A DNA stretch of 64,000 bases, taken from positions 1,063,382-1,127,381 of the forward strand of contig JANPWX010000548.1 in the NCBI GenBank assembly GCA_024734555.1, written 5' to 3'. Under the pieces are notes generated by a model. The model saw only the letters and a program-made list of their open reading frames with translations, searched no databases and was not told where the DNA came from. The stretch is from Trochalopteron elliotii (taxonomy: Eukaryota > Chordata > Aves > Passeriformes > Leiothrichidae). This document shows, piece by piece, positions 1 through 12,574 of this stretch (position 1 is the stretch's first letter; each line of letters begins with the position of its first letter). The translations under genes and the position numbers were made by a program.

Positions 1-450
1 TTTGACAGAGCTGAGAAACAGCGCCGCTGAGTTCTGGTTCCTGCCATGCCTGGGATTTACGGAGTGACCCCAGCAGCTCCTCTGTGCGCACATCCCTGTT
101 TTGGGATTGCGATCAGAGGCAGCAAAGGAACCTGAGGCACCTTCCAGGATGTCAATTCGACCAGAGAACCGGGGCAGGGCGCGAGTCTCGCCTTCCCGGA
201 CGCTGCTGGTGTCACCTCATCTACCTGAGTGTCACCGCGCGGGGTCCCAGCCGCCTCCCTGCGCCTTCCGAGCGCCAGAATTTCCTCCTGCCGTGCTGGC
301 AAAGCAGGAGGACCGCGATGGAAAACCCTTTTCTGTAACGGTGAAGAGAACTTTCTCGTCTTGAATGTGCCCGCCGTGTTGGCGGGATGCTCCCCAGCGG
401 TGTGGGAAGGCTCTGGGGGATGCCACCATCCCTAGGATTTCTTTTCAAGG
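1..450. other. GC-richer intergenic segment, no gene recognised
   Basis: This segment is clearly richer in CpG than the following kilobase (for example around 178-260 and 365-400). Short overlapping open frames exist on both strands, but none resembles a known protein and none is bounded by convincing splice sites. A small hairpin is visible at about 369-386 (CCCGCC, five-base loop, GGCGGG). By conserved gene order BAG3 should lie upstream, but I see no BAG3 coding sequence here. It could be the edge of a CpG island or a non-coding exon of an upstream transcript; neither can be shown from sequence alone. Confidence 0.35.
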
Positions 451-1944
451 CTTATAAAAGGTGTCAGGTTTGCACTGGAGGCCTTGGGTTCTTGCAGTTC
501 CAGTTATTACAAACAATATTGACAATTCCAGCGTTTTAACAGGGGATAGTTCCAGATTTGGCTTCCAAACTGGGTTTTGTAGAACCCTGCTTGCACATGA
601 CACTCTTGATCTTCACAGAAAACCAATAAATATTTCCAGTCTGGGATCTACACAAAGATAATTATCCCCAACACAGGCATTAGAGTGTGTTTCAGTTTAT
701 AAACCCAAAAGAAAGCCATTGTCTCATTTCTGCACCTCTTTATTCCATAACCACAACTTTAATCCTCATTCCAAACCTCAAAATCACCAACAATCCTGAG
801 CCATCAATCTCAAAAGAAATACAAGCCTGCAGATTCAGAAAGAGCAAACCTTTTTTTTCAGCAGCTCTTCATTTCCTGGCTTGAAATTTTCCAGGCTTGA
901 AACTGAGCACAACCTAACTGAGGGAAAGAATGGTAAATTGAAGTGGAAAAAACACTGGGGGAAGGTGTGGTTTCAAATACTTTGCACTCAGCAACATCTA
1001 CTTTTGAGATTAGTGAGCAGGTCAGCGTTGGTTGATGGGCCTGGCTTTTCTACAGGAGAGAATGAATCAGCCAGGCCCTGTATCAATGTTCACCCAGAAA
1101 AAGTTTGCAAATTTTACTCAGTCACTTGAATTTGTGGTTTTTATCAAATAAGGAATGTAGAATTGAGACATATCTTTATTATTTGTGGGTGTATATTGTA
1201 CTTTCCTCAGATAAATCTGATAAAAGTTATTTCTTTACCATAAGTGATGCTGTCTTGGTTTAATTACATTAAAATTAAATGTGTTCTCAGATTTTTACAG
1301 AGAGGCTTAAAGCGTTTATTTTTATAATTGATTCACATTTTGTACCATCCAAGCTATGTCACCAAGAGGGTGAAATTCTCTGTGTCACATGGTGATATTT
1401 TTACTTTTTGTCCCTCAGTTTTCCATTGGGAGCTCTGCATGAGTCTCCAGTAGTGGCTGATGAAGCCTGATCCATTGGAATAATTGCCTCCTGCTGCTTC
1501 TTTTCCTGTAACTCTCCTCTCAGGGGCAGGAGATTTAAGGAGCTTTTTGTGCTTACCATTTCCCCTGTCCTCCCTGGTGGATTTTCTGTCTCAAGGACTG
1601 GACAGCCAAAGCTTCCTTTGCTTCCAGAAACTGGAACAGAGCCTGAGTGTATTTATGTAAATGACAGAGCAAGAAAAGACTCAATTTTTGTATTAGCTCA
1701 AATGGACATTTCCAGTCTGACTCAAGCAGGTCATGTGCAGAAGGCACATCTTGGCAAAACAAAACCCAGAGAATCTGTCAAATTTAAAATCTAAACTGAA
1801 TTTCCTTGGACTTGAGCTGAGGAACTTGTTCCTAACTAACATCTTTTGTTACACAGTGCTCTGATAAAGGCAAAATCCACTCAGTGGAAGAACCTAACAG
1901 TGCCAGTAAATGGAAATTTAGCATTCATCATACAGATCTTGAGA
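451..1944. other. Intergenic, nothing recognised
   Basis: AT-rich unique-looking sequence with only short chance open frames. No splice-bounded exon, RNA gene or identifiable repeat was seen. Confidence 0.5.
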
Positions 1945-2160
1945 TGAGGACATTCAGATTAGATATCAGAGGAGAATTTTTTCACTCTCTGGGTTCTCAG
2001 GCATTGGAAATTGGTTACCTATGGAGATGATGGAGTCACCATCCCTGGAAGTGTTGAAGAGGAGCCAGGTGATATGGTTTGTGGTTTAGGGGTGGACAAC
2101 TGGACTGGATGATCTTGAAAGTCTCTTCCAATCTTGACAATTCTATCATTCTGTGGCTCC
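1945..2160 (+). mobile_element. CR1 LINE 3' end fragment
   Basis: The order of motifs matches the 3' untranslated end of avian CR1 retrotransposons. There is a 'gattagatatcagagg' block, then 'ggagtcaccatccctggaag', then 'ctggatgatcttgaaag', 'ctcttccaatcttgacaa', and a terminal 'attctatcattctgtgg' tail. The copy is 5'-truncated and diverged, as is typical for CR1. Orientation is plus. The subfamily cannot be assigned by eye. Confidence 0.8.
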
Positions 2161-2204
2161 ACACAGGTGCCCCAAGAAAAGGCTCCATTAGAGCATTAGC
2201 ACTA

Positions 2205-2520
2205 AAGGACAGACCCGGCTGTGCTCTGTCNNNNACAGACCCGGCCTCGCTCTGTAAGGGACAGACAGACCCGGGACAGACAGACCCGCCCGCCCGTCCT
2301 GGCCCAAGGCAGCGCTCCGCACCTCGGGATGTGACGTCAGAGGCCTGTGACGTAGCACGGCCGGCGGCCGGCAGGGGGCAGCAGCGCCCCGCGGCTGACA
2401 GCCAAACCTAAAGCGGCGATTTTCCCCCAAAACAGCGATGTGACGTCATAACCCCACCTGAGACTGGCACAAGGGGCGGGGGTTGGCACTGAACTCCGCG
2501 CGTCTGGCCACAGAATGTAA
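2205..2520. promoter_or_regulatory. Isolated CpG island with three CRE-type sites
   Basis: A short, strongly GC- and CpG-rich island in AT-rich surroundings. It has two perfect palindromic CREs (TGACGTCA at 2332-2339 and 2441-2448), a CRE-like TGACGTAG at 2348-2355 and a GC box (ggggcggggg) near 2474. Both perfect sites sit in the same local context, GATGTGACGTCA. CREs in CpG islands are typical of CREB/ATF-bound promoters. It lies about 10 kb upstream of the INPP5F promoter and no coding exon is attached to it here. It could be a non-coding RNA promoter, an alternative INPP5F promoter or a distal enhancer. Confidence 0.5.
2209..2292. repeat. Short GC-rich tandem repeat containing a 4-base gap
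   Basis: Two 26-base units starting 'acagacccggc' occupy 2209-2234 and 2235-2260, and the four unknown bases (2231-2234) are the end of the first unit. Two shorter 'acagacagacccg' units follow. The gap therefore aligns with 'aggg' of the second copy and is probably a repeat-associated consensus failure. Confidence 0.7.
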
Positions 2521-3954
2521 TGCTGGTACGGGTCTCATGGCACATACGCAGCATTTTTGGCTCAGGTGTTGCTCTCAGAGATGCCTGAACTCTTCAAAAC
2601 ATCAAAACTACCGAATAAGAGCAGGATTTAAGTAGTTCCAGTGCTTTGTATCAGTTATTTTTCCTTATACAGACTGGAAGATGAACTGTGAGGAGCAGCA
2701 AAATATAAAATTTCAGCCCTGCTTTTAAATAAAGTGCTGCCTCAAGTGAAAGGTTAGGCTAACAATCTGCAGAAGTCCCTTCTGACCAGCATTGGTATAG
2801 CTACACTTTGATTTCTGAAAAACCCATTTTGAAAGGGCAAGACATTAAAATCACACTCAATCGATTCAGTACATATTTCTTTTGTTGAGGATGCTCTTGG
2901 CCAAAGCCAGGCTGGGTCAGAATTCATACAAGCCACTTTTTTCCCTGAGGAAGTGATTGCATATCACTTCAGAGTGACTTATGTCACCAATAAAAGCTGC
3001 CAGACAAATGTCTGACTGTAAGGATTGCTCCAATCTTTATGATTTGACAGCTGAGACAGCCTTCCCTTGAACAAATTGGATTGTAAGAAGAGGATATGTA
3101 AAGCATAGAGCAAAATTTGGTCTTTGCATGATGGTGTAGTGTCCACACAAATTAATCCTATTATCACAATTGTTGGGGATTATTTTTCACCCAATTTCCA
3201 TCTCGGTGAACTTTGCATGATCTTGTGTGTACTTATGTAGCTTTTAATTACCTGATTCCAAAGTGCTTTGCAGTCATGAAATACTCCATGGGCATAGGTC
3301 ATGTGCCCATTATTCCAGTTTACTAGTAGCACAGTGAATTATTTGCAGTGTCAGTTATGTAACCCAGTGGTGTTGATTCCCAGTGCTCCCCAAATCCTGC
3401 CCCCAGAGACATTATTATAAAACTGTGGCAGAACATAAATTTTACATTTTATCTTTCTTAAACTGAATCAAATCTATTAAACAAAACTGATATTTAACAT
3501 TACATGCTTTAACTGAGAATCAAACCTGTGAACTTGGTTGGTTTTGTTAGCATTGAACTGTGTTTGCTTTTGGATACTGTGTTTGATTAAGAGCAGGGCA
3601 GGAGCTCCTATTTTTAAGATTGTTAGCAAATTTAACTGGAGTTTGTGTTTATTTTTTTCACTGTAATTAACATTGCAGCTTGAGGCAAATCAAATCAGCC
3701 AAACAGAACAATTGCTTGTGTGATGCACCAGCTGGTCTCAGAAACCTCCTTTCAAACTGGTTTAGTTGAGCAGGAGAGTTATTTGGGGACTTGCTCATGT
3801 TTGCTTTCTCATTTTTTGGGGTAGGTTTTTGGCACATTCAGGGTTGCTTTTTCTGGAAAGAGGTAAATATGTCCAAGGGGGAGAAATGGAATGTCAGCCT
3901 TTTTTCTCTTTTTTACCTTTTTTCCTTCCACAGCTTACAACAGCTGCCTAGGAG

Positions 3955-3987
<33 letters not shown>

Positions 3988-4850
3988 CATTGAAAAACAC
4001 CACAGAAAGAAACAAAACTCTTATGAAGGAGGCTTTCTTTTCCTAATTAAAACCATACATTGAGAAGCTGTGGCCCAAACCTTCTGGTGGAGTATCTACA
4101 GCCTCAGGGAAGTGCTGGAATCCACTGGCCTGAAATGTGACAATCCTACCATTTCTCAGGTGGCTCTGGATGCCTAAGTTCAACTTGCACAATGTTTGTG
4201 AGGAGGCAGTGACCTCACAGGAGCTGCACACAGGACATGACACTGAGACCATTGTTCAGAAGGGGCAGAACCCAGCCGGAAGAGGCACAGAAAGCCAGGA
4301 GGGTTGAGTAGGATGAATGTTGCAATTTCTTGCCGCTGGCAAGTCTTTGCAGTTCTGTGGGGTTGCTACACCTTGGCAGAAACTTCTACTGCTGCTACAG
4401 ATACATGGATGAGACAAGAAAGACAAGGAGTGGGTGAAAAGAAGGTTAAAGAATCGTGGAAATGGGCAAAGAGATTGAGATTCATAAAAACTAAGATGCA
4501 GCAAATCCTCGTGGGTTGTGAATAGGAAGGGATCATATTACCTCGTTCCTGTCTTGCCTACCATGTTCTTAAACAACACTAGTGGTGGATAGTGCCCAGA
4601 CAATGTCACTGAGCAGTCTATTCCCAGGCATGTTTAGCCAAATGCTTGTTTCTAACTCATTCTTTCTTTGTCTAACTCATTCTTCCTCTGATTATGCTCA
4701 GTACTTGTATTTTCTGGAATAAGACTTGGGATTGTTGAGCCTCAAAATGGAAAGGCTCGGGGGGGAGCCTTTTCAGTGTGTGTAAATGCCTGATGGGAGG
4801 AAGAAAAGATGAGGCTAGACTCTTCTCATGGATATCCTGTCAAGGGACAA
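2521..4850. other. Intergenic, nothing recognised apart from a poly(A) tract
   Basis: AT-rich sequence with no splice-bounded coding segment. A long poly(A) run is listed separately. A short imperfect direct repeat of 'taactcattctt' is present near 4654-4685. Confidence 0.45.
3955..3986 (+). repeat. Poly(A) tract of about 32 bases
   Basis: An uninterrupted adenine run. Such tracts can be the tail of a retroposed transcript, but I recognise no retroposed gene in the preceding few hundred bases and see no clear target-site duplication. It is best called a homopolymer of unknown origin. Confidence 0.8.
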
Positions 4851-4854
4851 GAGG

Positions 4855-5092
4855 AAAAGGCTGCAAACTGAAATACAGGAAATTTCTCTTTGAGTTAAGA
4901 ATTTTATTTTTCTGTGAAGGTGGTCAAACATTGGCACAGATTGCCCAGAGTGGGGGTGGAGTCCCTGTCTTTGGGGATACCCAAACCCCACTGGTCATGA
5001 ACCTGGACAATCTTCTTTAGCTGATCCTGCTGTGAGCAGAGGGCTTGAACCACAGGTTCCTTCCAGCCTCCACCATTCTATGGTTCAGCGAC
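4855..5092 (+). mobile_element. CR1 LINE 3' end fragment
   Basis: Contains the CR1 3' end signatures in order: a 'gtggtcaaacattggcacag' block, 'ttgcccagagtgggggtgg', 'agtccctgtctttgggga', 'gggcttgaaccacaggttc', 'cttccagcctccaccattc' and a single 'attctatgg' tail unit. Plus orientation, 5'-truncated. Confidence 0.85.
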
Positions 5093-5269
5093 ACTGGACA
5101 AAGAAACCAGTTTTTCTTGTCCTCTTTCCAGCAATTCTTGTGTGTTTCAAGATTGTTTTCCTGTTTCCAATGAGAAACTAGTCCAAAAAATCCCTGTTCT
5201 TCAAATAATAATTCTCAGCTTTTAAAGTTCAGATTACTTGATTTCCTTTGGCCTGTTTTCTATAGATAA

Positions 5270-5660
5270 TTCTTAAAATGGTTGTATCAAACTGAATATA
5301 GAATTCCCACTGAGGTCTGACTCAGTAGAGTAAAAGGATTACTGCATAGGTCTTATGCATAATGCTCCTGTGTGTTCATTGTAGCATAAATGGATTTATT
5401 TTTTCACTTTTTTGTTACTGGTTCCTTCATCAGTTTATGATCTAGGATTACCCCAGAACTCCTGATTAACCAACTGCTCCTGAGCTTATATTTATACAGA
5501 TGATTATTAATCTTGAAAATTCTTCCTCTTGCCAGGTATTTCATTCATTTCAGGTAATTTATTCAGCTTGCCACAATAACCTCATAATGGAATCCTGATA
5601 CACAGAGGGCTTTCTGACCCTGAGGAGTTTGCTAAGTACACTTGTTATTCCATTATTTGG
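5270..5660 (-). mobile_element. Possible ancient CR1/L3-like LINE remnant (antisense)
   Basis: Short blocks such as 'aactgaatatagaattccca' followed by 'gaggtctgactcag' and later 'gatctaggattacccca' resemble the antisense coding end of CR1/L3 LINEs. The match is weak and diverged and is judged by eye only. A repeat-library search would decide it. Confidence 0.3.
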
Positions 5661-8600
5661 GCCATTGGCAAAGGTACAGGATAGCACCAAACTAGAGTGT
5701 GAACTATTAGTAACCACTCTCCAGGAGAAAATTCCCAAATGTTAGGACAGTGGAGGTGCCAGAAGTGGGCCATATTGCCTCAGGTAGTTATAGGGAAATC
5801 ACAAGGAACAGGATCAAAGGTCATTTGAAGTGCAGACACAACTATAGCCCAGGACTGTCATGAGAAGAAAGGATGTTGATTCAATTACGTTTATTATCTT
5901 AACTGTTCACACTTTGTTGTCTTGCAGGTACTTGAAAGTACATACTTTGATTTTTTTCTTTTTCTGTTCTTTCTTTTCATTTAAGAAAATGATCTAAAAT
6001 TCTGTGACTCTTCCTACTTTCCCTTTGTTAAGGTCAGATGGTGGCACAGATTCCTCAATATATAGGAAGTTATAACCTCCCAGAGGTTTCACAGACCTTG
6101 GAAATCAATAGGAAATTACAAACCCAAATACTTTTCCTACTTTCTGGGGCCTCATCCTCTGTCAGTTTTCAAAGAGCAGCACTTACATCTCCAAGGTGAT
6201 CATGTCTCCACCTGGCCCTACCGGATTGATGACCTGGTGTAACTCCTGCAACAACAACACATGCTTGTAATTCTCCCTTCAGTAATTACTCAGGGACAGT
6301 TCTCCTACATCCTACATTTCCTCCTACATCCTATATGGTGTAATGGTGGATATGGTCTTAATAAATGCAAGGGTGCCTTGCAATTCTTCGTGTGTCTCTT
6401 CCCTCAAAGAGGCAATTGACCATTTATATGCAGTTTCTAGGATATTTTAAAATTTTGTTTAGGAATGCCTTTGACCTTATCTCAGAAACATCAGGTAAAG
6501 CTGAGTCATTTGTGTAGCTCCATGCCTGTCGAAGTGCTACAGCCCTCTCATTTATCACACATAGCCACAGAGCCAGGGTAAAAACCTATTACAGAAATGC
6601 AGTATATAAGTTGTTCAGATAGATAGATGTTGTAATATAATTAAAATATCAAAATGAAAAGCACATTGCCAAGTGTTTCATGTGGCTCTTATTCCACTTT
6701 GCTTCACTCCAATCTTGCTTCTCACTGGCAGTCCCCCCACAAATGCAGAACCTGACTGATCCAACAAAAATACAGAACTTCCCTGATTTGTTTGAGGTAT
6801 GACCATACAAAAATTCTATTTTATAATTATTACCATAAAACATAGACTTTGCTTTCATTTATCTGCATATAAATACGAATGTAAACTGTTGTCATTGCAG
6901 TTTAAAACATTTTACACATATCAATATAGTCAGGCTATAACACTTTTGCATAGTAGGGAACAAATGGTCATAAATGTAAAAGTGTGGTGCAAAGAACCTG
7001 CTGTGTGTTCAAGGACAAGGACTCACACTTTCTGATTTTCAGTCTTCTTTTTCAGTCTCATGTCTATCTTCTTTCCCTAGGTTTGACAATGACCTACATA
7101 GCATTGCACAAGAAAAGCAAAGCCAGCAAGAAACACTTTTAGCCTGTATATAGCAATGATCATCTCTCCCAGTCACTCAAGTATAGAACATATAATCTCA
7201 CAGGAAAATAAAGTTCTTTTAATCTTCTGGTTTAGCCCTTGAGAGTCATAAGAATTCTAATTACTGGCACAGTACTTAACTGAGCATCAAGAGCTTGAGG
7301 ATTGCAAGATCTGTACAGGACTTTTTTATCCACATGCCACAGATGAAGGAAGAGCTGATAAGTATTTTTTGACCTAAACTGTTGCCTGGCAGCTAGAGAT
7401 TCTGCTTTTGGGAGGAGAGGGTTGAGTGTCACTCTTTGAACTTCACACATCCCCACTTCTCTTAAACACTGAGGTGTATCTGCAGTGTAAATGCAGCATT
7501 ATCTAGAGGCTGAGGTTCTGTAAATATGAGTTCTCTTGGAGACCTGTGGGTATGTGTGTCAGCGAGGTTTTTTATGGCTCCAAATTTCTGCCAGAGTAAT
7601 TTCACCTACAGTGTTAGAAACAATCACCTCATCTCTGTGTTGGTGAATCTGTCTGAGGTACAGCAAGGCTTCCAGAAGACCACTCTTACTGTTCTATCTC
7701 ATGTGAGAAAGGTGATGGTCCCTGAAAAAGCTCCTTTGGATGACACTCTCTGAGGCTCATCCCAGGGCTCTGCTGTTCTATATGTGAGCACATGGATTGG
7801 GCTCCTTAAGGGTTGCAACAGAAAACAGGAGATGTACTACAGAACTGCCTCTGACAGGCTCCAGCTGCTAAGGGGTCTGCAGGACAAAACTAGATCTAAT
7901 CTTAAACAAAGCCCCTGGAGTGTGCATAGTTCAGAGGCTGGATCCTCAGCACCAGCTGTTTGTTTCTCCAAACCCTTTCCAGTTCTATGGCACTGCTTCC
8001 TACTGTAGGCACAGTTGGCATGAACGTGTCCATAGCATAGACATGATCTGATTCTGCTCAGTGTGACACTGAGTGACTCTAAGGTTGACCCCACAAAATT
8101 AGGCTCCTTCTGCTCAGTAAGGCCAGGTAAAGTTTGTTCTGGCTTCAGTTACTGCAATTTGGAGCCCAGATTCATAAATAGCACTTAATAGGTTATTGTG
8201 CATCTGCAAATCCAGTTGACAATATGCTGCACAAATGCTTGTGGCTATCCAGTGCAGGCATGGGACAGGAATAGAAACACACAGCTGGGAAGGAGGAAAG
8301 GATTATTTAAGCTGGCTTTAGCAGCATTCAGTATTGTTGCTGAATGTCACAGCGTGTCAGACCTTACTCTGCAAAGTTCCCTCTGGAACAACTTGTGGGG
8401 TGAGGAAAGGATAGTTTGACCCCAAGTTAATTTGTTGCACGTGCTTTTGCTGCAGCTGTACAAGTACATGGGCTATTTTGGAAGCATGTTATTCTTAATA
8501 TAGAGAATGGAGTCCCCTAGAGTGATAAAAACATTTAGTGTTAAAACTTGATTAATTGAATGGAGTAGTAAAGTATGTTTTCCATCACAACTCACCAATG

Positions 8601-11600
8601 CTTAAATCCTGGAATGCTGAGACCACTGGCTTCCACGCTGATGAAAAATGCCTCATCATCTTGTGTTCATCCCTTAAACATCTCGTTCTGTTATTGCCCT
8701 TGCCTTTTGTGATGGTTCTGAACCCCTGGAATGTGAGCAGACGTTGCTGCCTCTGCACAGCACCTCACACAATGGGGGTCCTTGTCCAGAGCTGGAGCTC
8801 CTGGGCATGACACAGATGTAAACAAAGCATAAGGATTCATAAATATTGGATAAATAATGAGTGCCAGGAGAACAGAGAGCAAGAGGAATGTGATTCAACC
8901 TCTCCCCTCCTCAACTTTTCCTGCATTTATTTCCAGCACATATGACTGACAGATTTTTGCACTGAATAGCTAATATATTTCCTTTTCCAAGGACAGCCAA
9001 ACCCAGGGAAAAGTGACAAAAAGACATGTATAACACTTCAGCACTTGGCAACTGCTGCTGTTCTTCAGGTGTCATTTGATGCTTGGCCTCCACAGTATTC
9101 ACAGCACATAAAGTTACTTATGCAAAAATGGAATATGCATATTTTGTTACTTTTGCTGTTTTACTGTCTAATCTGCTGATACATCTTGAGGAAAAAGCTA
9201 GATTCAGTGGATAACAGCAACATTACAAAGATGATGGTGTTTTGTGTTCCTACAATATTAAAATAGAAAAAAACCCCTAGGAAAATTAAACTTCCAAGAA
9301 AGCTAATTGCAAAATCATTTGAAATTGGCTAAATGGTATCAGAAAAAAAAACCTTTTAAAAATCTTCTTTTTCTAAAAGACATATTCCAATGATCCTGAA
9401 ATTTTGCTTTTTATCCTTTTTAAAGGCAGAATTTTTCTTTTTGTAATGTGAGCTATTTTGTTCTTTAGAAAAACCCCAGCCCAAATGAAAAGTAAAGAAA
9501 TGGAGATAAGTTCTTCCAAAAGGTAATAACACCATTAACTTTTCCAGACTGAGGAAAGGCAAGGAGAATCTGTTTTAAATGAGATGCAAATTTTATTACA
9601 ATGGCCATGAAGAACAGCCTGCTGTTTACTTTGGAGAAATTATGAATTAAATGTGGCCTTGGTATAGTATAAACCATATTTTAACTGATGAAGGCAGCCC
9701 AACAACACAGTAAGGAATCTTTTTATGTGCACCAGCTTGGTAGTCTTCAAAGTGTAATTTGCAATTCTAGAATAAAAGAATTGTAGGAAGTCAAAACATT
9801 CTAATTTGATTTTGAAAATGGTCCCATTGATTTGCTCTTAACAGCCAGTGCAAGAGAGGGAAATCAATACCTTGTCCATAAGCCATAGTGTATATTGTAG
9901 ATATTAACCACAAACACACTGCTTTGAAGGGAGAAGGTTGTTCTTTCCTTAGTGCTCACTGAAATAGAAATATTCCCATTGCAACTTAGAGATTTTCATG
10001 GGGAAGGAGGCAATACCAGAGTTCCTCTTCCTTTAGAGGTAACTACAGTTGCCACAAAGTTACTTCAGTCAAAAGCAAGCTAAAAATAAATTCAGACAAA
10101 AATTGTTATGCAGAAGTGCTTTCCCTGGGTTTTGAGAGTTTTCATTTTCTTGCCAAAAAGCTAATGTTCATTCCAGCAGTTTCGGATTTTTCTGTTATAA
10201 AACAAAACACACAACATTTACAGGCACTTCAGAAAATGTTCTAGTCCCAAACAAATCTCTTTTATCTGCTGTATTGCCTGTCAGGAGACCCTCTTGTGTT
10301 GCTTTTATTCTGAGGAGGTTCCTTCTCCAAGCAGACTCTTCAGTCTCTGTTTAATGCATAACAGACCCTCTCCAAAAAGCACACAAAAACCTTCTCAAAA
10401 GCACATTTCAGAAGAGGAAAGTAACCTCAGTGTACAGGAAAACAGAAGCACATGGAAGTGGGTAGGGAATGCCAAGGAAGAATACAGAGATATTGCCTTG
10501 GACACAAAGGGATGAAAATAGAAAGGACAAAGCAGGGTTGGATTAAAAACTAGTGAGGAGTATGAAGGGTGACAAGAAAGGCTTCTGTAGTTACTTTGGC
10601 ATCAAAATAAATGAGCCAAGATTTTTCTAATGTTTCCCTGGAAGGTGCCAGGAGCATTGAAGCCAAACAAACAAAAAAAAATATTTCACAACTTTTTAAT
10701 GACCGACGTTTAGAAATAAAGTTCCTCACACTGTCTACAGGGCCATTTCTAAATGTGGTTTTCACCTCAGGAAGAGTGGTGTACTTGTCCAATCTACCCA
10801 GCCAATTGTGCTTCCAAGTGTGGAGCGTTACTAAATCACATCCCTTTCTGTTAATCAACATTTAAACTTGAAATCAAGCTGCTGGCAATCAGGTAATACT
10901 GAGAGAGTGCATGACTAATTGTCAGCCTACGCATTTCCTTAACATTAGCCAGTGACAATGAATTGCAAAAATGCAAAATTAATATTTCAGTTTTTTCCCC
11001 CTATGCTAACTAAAGCTGACAGGCTCATAAAAACTGCACCCAGCTGTGAATCTATGGAAAACACACTGAATGCAAACAGAAAACTACCCACGGGGGGAAA
11101 GAAAAAGCTCTGATCAAAGCGTGAAAAAGGGCAAAACAAAAGTCTGTCCTTGAAATCCCTGCAAGCATTTAAATGGCGATCCTATGCATTTTACTACAAC
11201 ACTGAACTATTTGGGAAATGCAAGCAGAAGAGAGATGATATTGCAAGTGAGAAATATTTAGTGAATGATAGTGCAGACTAAAGACATGGGAGCAAACATA
11301 ATGTTTTGACCCACTGAGAAGTTCAAATTCCTAGTCCCAAACCAGAGAAGTTCTGAAGTACATGCTTATCTTAAAAGATGTTAATGGTCAATTAAACCAA
11401 TTTAAATTATACATCTAAAGTCATACCTGCACTTAAATGCTTTTCTAGACTGGCTGCTCAGTACCTCCCAAAATCAAGCTCTTCCCTGGCTCTTGAATGT
11501 TCACATTTAATAACGAGATTTCTCATTTCTCAATGTCCTTTAGTCACTTAGTGTTTTGTAGAATCATTAATATATATCAATGGAGAAAAATAGTATGAGA

Positions 11601-12039
11601 GAAACCCATCTTTTCAAAGAGTGGCTTGAAAGTTGTGTTTTTCTCCTACTGTAGGTGGTCTAACATTAATTGGTAAATCTTTTGATTTGCGAATTGAAGC
11701 AGCCAGCAGCCCTTCACTGGGACTACTTGTGTGCAGGACAGGATGCTTTTTGTCTGCGTCCATCTCCTCCTCGATTTCACAAGGAGTGGGACTTCAGCTT
11801 CTGTAATCAAACAAAAGCTCTGCAAGCCCGTGGACAAGCCCTCAGTAAGGCTGGGAAGGGTCTGTAGCAGTGACAAGTTTGCAGGTACATTTTACAGTGT
11901 TGCCTGCAGAAGAGACAGAGTGCATGATTCTCCCTTTCATCAGGAGGTGCCGCCTTCTGGGTAAATATTTAAAATAACGATGAGCCCTGTGCTATGGTCC
12001 TGAGATCTCCTTTCACCACGAGTAATACCGTGTGTCACC
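5661..12039. other. Intergenic, nothing recognised
   Basis: About 6.4 kb of AT-rich sequence with only short, mutually overlapping chance frames. No CpG island, no exon-like conserved segment, no RNA gene and no clear mobile element were identified. Small local repeats are present, for example 'tcctacatcctac' units near 6302-6332. Confidence 0.45.
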
Positions 12040-12049
12040 TTCTGAGGGC

Positions 12050-12198
12050 TGAGCGGGGCGGAACTGAGGGGAGAGGGGATGAGAAAATCCGGCCTGAGGG
12101 GAGCGGGGCTGAGGGGAGGGGGGTAGGGGGAGGAAATGAAGGGAAAGGGGCTGAGAGGAGCCGAAATGAGGGACTGGGGGCTGATACACACATACTCG
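12050..12198 (+). repeat. G-rich low-complexity tract with G-quadruplex motif
   Basis: Degenerate repetition of 'ctgaggggag' with G-runs. At about 12,098-12,130 there are four or more runs of four to six guanines with loops of 1-4 bases, which fits an intramolecular G-quadruplex on the plus strand. Its position directly against the gap suggests it caused the sequencing drop-out. Confidence 0.75.
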
Positions 12199-12574
12199 NN
12201 NNNNNNNNNNNNNNNNNNNNNNNNNNNNNNNNNNNNNNNNNNNNNNNNNNNNNNNNNNNNNNNNNNNNNNNNNNNNNNNNNNNNNNNNNNNNNNNNNNNN
12301 NNNNNNNNNNNNNNNNNNNNNNNNNNNNNNNNNNNNNNNNNNNNNNNNNNNNNNNNNNNNNNNNNNNNNNNNNNNNNNNNNNNNNNNNNNNNNNNNNNNN
12401 NNNNNNNNNNNNNNNNNNNNNNNNNNNNNNNNNNNNNNNNNNNNNNNNNNNNNNNNNNNNNNNNNNNNNNNNNNNNNNNNNNNNNNNNNNNNNNNNNNNN
12501 NNNNNNNNNNNNNNNNNNNNNNNNNNNNNNNNNNNNNNNNNNNNNNNNNNNNNNNNNNNNNNNNNNNNNNNNNN
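12199..12574. other. Assembly gap of 376 unknown bases, probably hiding INPP5F exon 1
   Basis: All bases are N. The first visible INPP5F coding exon starts with two bases of a split codon, so an upstream exon ending in phase 1 is required. In mammals exon 1 encodes about 32 residues and then one base of an alanine codon. Nothing resembling that peptide is visible in the flanking GC-rich sequence, so the gap is the likeliest place. Its length may be a scaffolding estimate. Confidence 0.6.

Noticed and set aside
2332..2448. CRE island as the INPP5F first exon
   Set aside because: No start-codon exon resembling the INPP5F N-terminus is visible there, and a nearer CpG island with a gap is a better site.
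3955..3986. Poly(A) tract as the tail of a processed pseudogene or SINE
   Set aside because: No recognisable gene or SINE body precedes it and no flanking target-site duplication was found.
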